Assembly (NCBI RefSeq): GCF_025961225.1
Contig: NZ_JAOQNG010000010.1
Span: 734,501 to 798,500 of the forward strand
DNA: 64,000 nucleotides
From: Azospirillum canadense
GTDB lineage: Bacteria > Pseudomonadota > Alphaproteobacteria > Azospirillales > Azospirillaceae
Reading direction: 5' to 3'
Of the stretch, positions 61,636 through 64,000 are shown in pieces; the stretch's first letter is position 1, and each line of letters opens with the position of its first letter. The position numbers were made by a program, and so were the translations under genes. Under the pieces are notes generated by a model that saw only the letters and a program-made list of their open reading frames with translations, searched no databases and was not told where the DNA came from.

Positions 61636-63060
61636 ATGGCGGGGGGACGGGGCTTGCGGCGCGGGTTGGTCTGGATTGCGGTGTGCGGTGGCGCGCTCGC
61701 CCTGCTGGCGGTCTATCGGATCGAGCTGGCGGACGCCGGCGCGACCTGGGCCCTGCACCGCGCCGGCTTTTCCGACGCAACCGTGAACGTTGCCGAACTT
61801 GGGCCGGAGCGCAGCCGGGCAACGGTCCGGCTTGACAAGGCGGGAACTGTGGGCGGGTTGGTGACGCTGGAGCATCCGCTGGCGTCGCTGCTGGAGGGCC
61901 GATTGGCCGCCGTCACGCTCAACGACGGCCGCTTGACGCTGGACGCCGGGAAGGACGGCCGCCTGCGCCTTGCCGGCATGACGTTGGGCGGCGGCGGAGC
62001 GGCGGATGATAAGGGCGGCCAAGGCGGCAGCGTAGCGCTGCCGGTGGGCACCCTGCGGGTCGAGGACGCGGCCGTGACGCTGGTCACGCCGAACGGGCGG
62101 GCGAACGGGACGCTGCGGCTCACCGCAATCCGCGAGGGCGACAGCCTACAAGGGCAGGCGACGCTCTCCGCCTCGGCCAAGGGATTGCCGCCAGTCGCCG
62201 CTTGGTTGGGCACGGTGGCGGTCAGCGAGCCGGCCGGCAGCCTGACCGCGAAGCTGCGCTTCCGCCTGGATGCCAAAGGGCTGACGGCGCAGGGCGACCT
62301 CCGGCTGGCGGACCTGGGCGGCCGGTTCGGGCCGGTCGCGGTGTCCGGGGTCAACGGCGTGCTGACCTTGTCGAGCCTCATCCCGCCGATGCTTCCACCC
62401 GGCCAAACTCTGGCGGTGAAGCTTCTGGACGTTGGACTGCCGCTGACCGACGGGACTGTTCGATTCGGCTATGGCAAGACGGGCGCCCTCGCCGTGGAGC
62501 GCGCGGAGTGGCGCTGGGCCGGCGGGCGGCTGCGGGCGGAGCCCTTCACCGTCGCCCCCGGCGCCGGGGAGCGCACCGTCACGCTGCGCGCGGACGGCGT
62601 GCATTTGGGGCCGCTGCTGGACCTCGCCGCTGTGGAGGGACTGGACGCCACGGGCACGGTGAGCGGGCGCCTGCCGGTGCGAATCGCGAAGGATGCCGTC
62701 CATCTCGACAACGGCGTGCTGGAGGCCGATGCACCCGGCACCCTACGGTACGATCCGACCCACCCGCCGAGTTTCCTGGAGGGGGAGGAGGGCAGCCCGA
62801 CGGGCCTGCTGCGGGACGCCCTGACCGATTTCCGCTTCGAAACCCTGCGCGCCACAGTGGACGGGCAGGCGGGTGGCGACCTGAACGTCGGCATCGCCAT
62901 CCGCGGGGCCAACCCGGCATTCTACGATGGCTATCCGGTTGCGCTTAACCTTAAGGTGAGCGGCGCGCTCGACCGGATCCTGCGGCAGAGCCTCGACGCC
63001 TACCGCATCCCAGACGCGGTCCGCGACCGCATGACGGAGTTCGAACGAAAAAATCCATGA
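61636..63060 (+). CDS. ydbH: YdbH family envelope protein
   Basis: A 474-residue protein with one N-terminal membrane anchor (about 10-30, LVWIAVCGGALALLAVY), then a long repetitive beta-rich periplasmic region (VTLNDGRLTLDAGKDGRL..., GNGVLEADAPGTLRYD-type C-terminal block). YdbH is one of the AsmA-like bridge proteins implicated in phospholipid traffic between the inner and outer membranes. The start at 61636 has GAAGGGACG upstream; 61618 does not. The downstream ynbE and ydbL genes each overlap the preceding stop, confirming the conserved operon. Confidence 0.85.
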   Translation: MAGGRGLRRGLVWIAVCGGALALLAVYRIELADAGATWALHRAGFSDATVNVAELGPERSRATVRLDKAGTVGGLVTLEHPLASLLEGRLAAVTLNDGRLTLDAGKDGRLRLAGMTLGGGGAADDKGGQGGSVALPVGTLRVEDAAVTLVTPNGRANGTLRLTAIREGDSLQGQATLSASAKGLPPVAAWLGTVAVSEPAGSLTAKLRFRLDAKGLTAQGDLRLADLGGRFGPVAVSGVNGVLTLSSLIPPMLPPGQTLAVKLLDVGLPLTDGTVRFGYGKTGALAVERAEWRWAGGRLRAEPFTVAPGAGERTVTLRADGVHLGPLLDLAAVEGLDATGTVSGRLPVRIAKDAVHLDNGVLEADAPGTLRYDPTHPPSFLEGEEGSPTGLLRDALTDFRFETLRATVDGQAGGDLNVGIAIRGANPAFYDGYPVALNLKVSGALDRILRQSLDAYRIPDAVRDRMTEFERKNP

Positions 63061-63317
63061 GACCCATCCGCCTTCTCCGCCGCTCCGCCATCCTGGGCCT
63101 CGCCATCGGCGGCCTGCTGGCCTGTGCCCCCACCGTGAAGATCGAGGCGCCGGACAAGCCCATCGAGATCAACCTCAACATCCGGATCGAGCAGGAGGTC
63201 CGCGTCAAGGTCGAACGCGACCTGGACAAGGCCATCGCCGACGATCCCGCCCTGTTCGGCGTGCCGTCGGCGGGGGCCTCGAAGTCAGGAAAGACTCAAG
63301 GAGGGAAGACTCCATGA
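63057..63317 (+). CDS. ynbE: YnbE-like lipoprotein
   Basis: An 86-residue lipoprotein: lipobox LLAC with C23, then a short beta segment (IEAPDKPIEINLNIRIEQEVRVKVE) typical of YnbE. In E. coli YnbE works with YdbH as its outer-membrane partner. The ATG overlaps the ydbH stop (ATGA at 63057-63060). The C-terminal tail is Lys/Ser/Gly-rich. Confidence 0.88.
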   Translation: MRPIRLLRRSAILGLAIGGLLACAPTVKIEAPDKPIEINLNIRIEQEVRVKVERDLDKAIADDPALFGVPSAGASKSGKTQGGKTP

Positions 63318-63649
63318 ACCGGATTCTCGCCGCCGCCGGGCTGGCGCTGACGCTGGCCTTCGTCGCACCCGCTCCCGGGCATGCCCAGGACGCCCTGGCC
63401 GACGCCAAGGCCGCAGGGCAGATCGGGGAGCGGCCGGACGGGCTGGTCGGCGCCGTCACCGGCGCGCCGGCCTCCGCCGCGCAACTGGCCGATCAGGTGA
63501 ACGCCCAGCGCATGGCACGCTACCAGGACATCGCCAAGAGCAACGGCACCTCGGTGGACAAGGTCCAGGCTCTCGCCGGCCAGCAGCTGATCGAGCGCAC
63601 GCCGGCCGGCCTGTACGTGCTGTCCGCCGGACGCTGGGTCCGGAAGTAG
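63314..63649 (+). CDS. ydbL: YdbL family protein (DUF1318)
   Basis: A 111-residue periplasmic protein: signal peptide MNRILAAAGLALTLAFVAPAPGHA, then the DUF1318 core (DALADAKAAGQIGERPDGLVG, VNAQRMARYQDIAKSNGTSV, VQALAGQQLIERTPAGLYV). YdbL is the third member of the ydbH-ynbE-ydbL set and is thought to modulate the YdbH/YnbE bridge. ATG 63314 overlaps the ynbE stop (ATGA). Confidence 0.9.
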   Translation: MNRILAAAGLALTLAFVAPAPGHAQDALADAKAAGQIGERPDGLVGAVTGAPASAAQLADQVNAQRMARYQDIAKSNGTSVDKVQALAGQQLIERTPAGLYVLSAGRWVRK

Positions 63650-63660
63650 GCGGACCCAGC

Positions 63661-64000
63661 GTGCCGACCGACCTCCCATCCCGGGATGGCGCCCGGATCG
63701 AAGAGGCGCGGCGGATGCTCGCTGCGTCGCCGGGCGACGGCGGGCGGCTGGAGGCTCTGTTCGCCGCGCTCGACGCGCTTGGCGAACCGGGCACGCCTGA
63801 TGAGGCGGTGGCACGGTCCAACCATGGCGAGGCGCTGCGCCGGCAGGGCCGGGTGGCGGAGGCCCTGGCGCACCATCACCGCGCTCTGGCGTGGCTGCCC
63901 GGTTTCGGTGGCGTGCACTTCAACCTCGGCCTGACCTTGCAGGCGCTGGGCCGCCTGAGCGAGGCGGTGGATGCCTACGGCGAGGCGGCGCGCCTGATGC
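63661..64000 (+). CDS. TPR-repeat protein, 5' part only
   Basis: An open frame from GTG 63661 runs off the window edge (at least 113 residues). The visible part is helical with tetratricopeptide character: NHGEALRRQGRVAEALAHHH, HFNLGLTLQALGRLSEAVD and YGEAARLM. A C-terminal catalytic domain, such as a glycosyltransferase or methyltransferase, may follow but is not visible. It begins 11 bp after ydbL and may belong to the same transcript. Confidence 0.65.
   Translation, partial: MPTDLPSRDGARIEEARRMLAASPGDGGRLEALFAALDALGEPGTPDEAVARSNHGEALRRQGRVAEALAHHHRALAWLPGFGGVHFNLGLTLQALGRLSEAVDAYGEAARLM

Overview
The window is high-GC alphaproteobacterial chromosome with strong GC bias at third codon positions. 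Gene content points to a Rhodospirillales organism close to Azospirillum: FixL-type haem sensing, an ECF15/EcfG-like stress sigma factor, an RpoH paralogue, an ethylene-receptor-like kinase and many alphaproteobacterial envelope proteins. This assignment is inferred from gene content, not from an rRNA gene. I see no rRNA, tRNA, CRISPR array or prophage. The only mobile element is one IS256-family insertion sequence at about 28.3-29.7 kb.

Layout. 0-3.8 kb: cytochrome b561, then a leftward SDR-pabB-pabC run (p-aminobenzoate branch of folate synthesis). 4-7.2 kb: a rightward three-gene uracil catabolism (URC-type) operon with a GTP-cyclohydrolase-II-like URC1, a DUF1688/URC4 protein and uracil phosphoribosyltransferase. 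7.1-8.3 kb: a small zinc-finger gene pair and a group III truncated haemoglobin. 8.5-12.5 kb: a PhnD-like periplasmic binding protein coupled to a hybrid histidine kinase, plus a single-domain response regulator. 12.8-18.2 kb: RpoH-type sigma factor, a LysR regulator divergent from an aldo/keto reductase, and a haem-PAS/GGDEF/EAL protein. 18.2-26.1 kb: cation/proton antiporter, outer-membrane barrel, two glycine-zipper lipoproteins, patatin, MsbA-like exporter and a CX5R phosphatase. 26.2-28.2 kb: a tandem pair of unrecognised paralogues. 29.8-33.3 kb: rlmJ, a lytic transglycosylase and a TPR-methyltransferase. 33.3-36.4 kb: a PhoD-like phosphatase and the sigma/anti-sigma locus. 36.5-39.2 kb: a RimK-type ATP-grasp ligase translationally coupled to a GNAT-C39 peptidase fusion. 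39.5-45.5 kb: glycogen phosphorylase, asd preceded by a threonine-rich leader peptide, yjdM/phnA and prfC. 45.7-47.7 kb: an ethylene-receptor-like sensor kinase and its receiver. 47.7-54.7 kb: a transglutaminase / circularly permuted ATP-grasp plus alpha-E / DUF2126 transglutaminase operon. 55-64 kb: an unknown protein, a LprI-like protein, an aldose epimerase, a large Ser/Thr kinase, a cyclophilin, the ydbH-ynbE-ydbL operon and the start of a TPR gene.

The strongest new leads are: (1) the Thr-codon-rich leader peptide ahead of asd, with mutually exclusive RNA stems; (2) the kinase whose first 120 residues keep the Asp/Tyr/Cys/His spacing of the copper/ethylene site of plant ETR1; (3) two independent ATP-grasp peptide-ligase-like loci coupled to cysteine-peptidase folds; (4) a FixL-like haem PAS driving an EAL phosphodiesterase with a degenerate GGDEF; and (5) an EcfG-like sigma gene with a matching GGAAC-N16-CGTT promoter and a soluble anti-sigma protein carrying a NepR-like tail.
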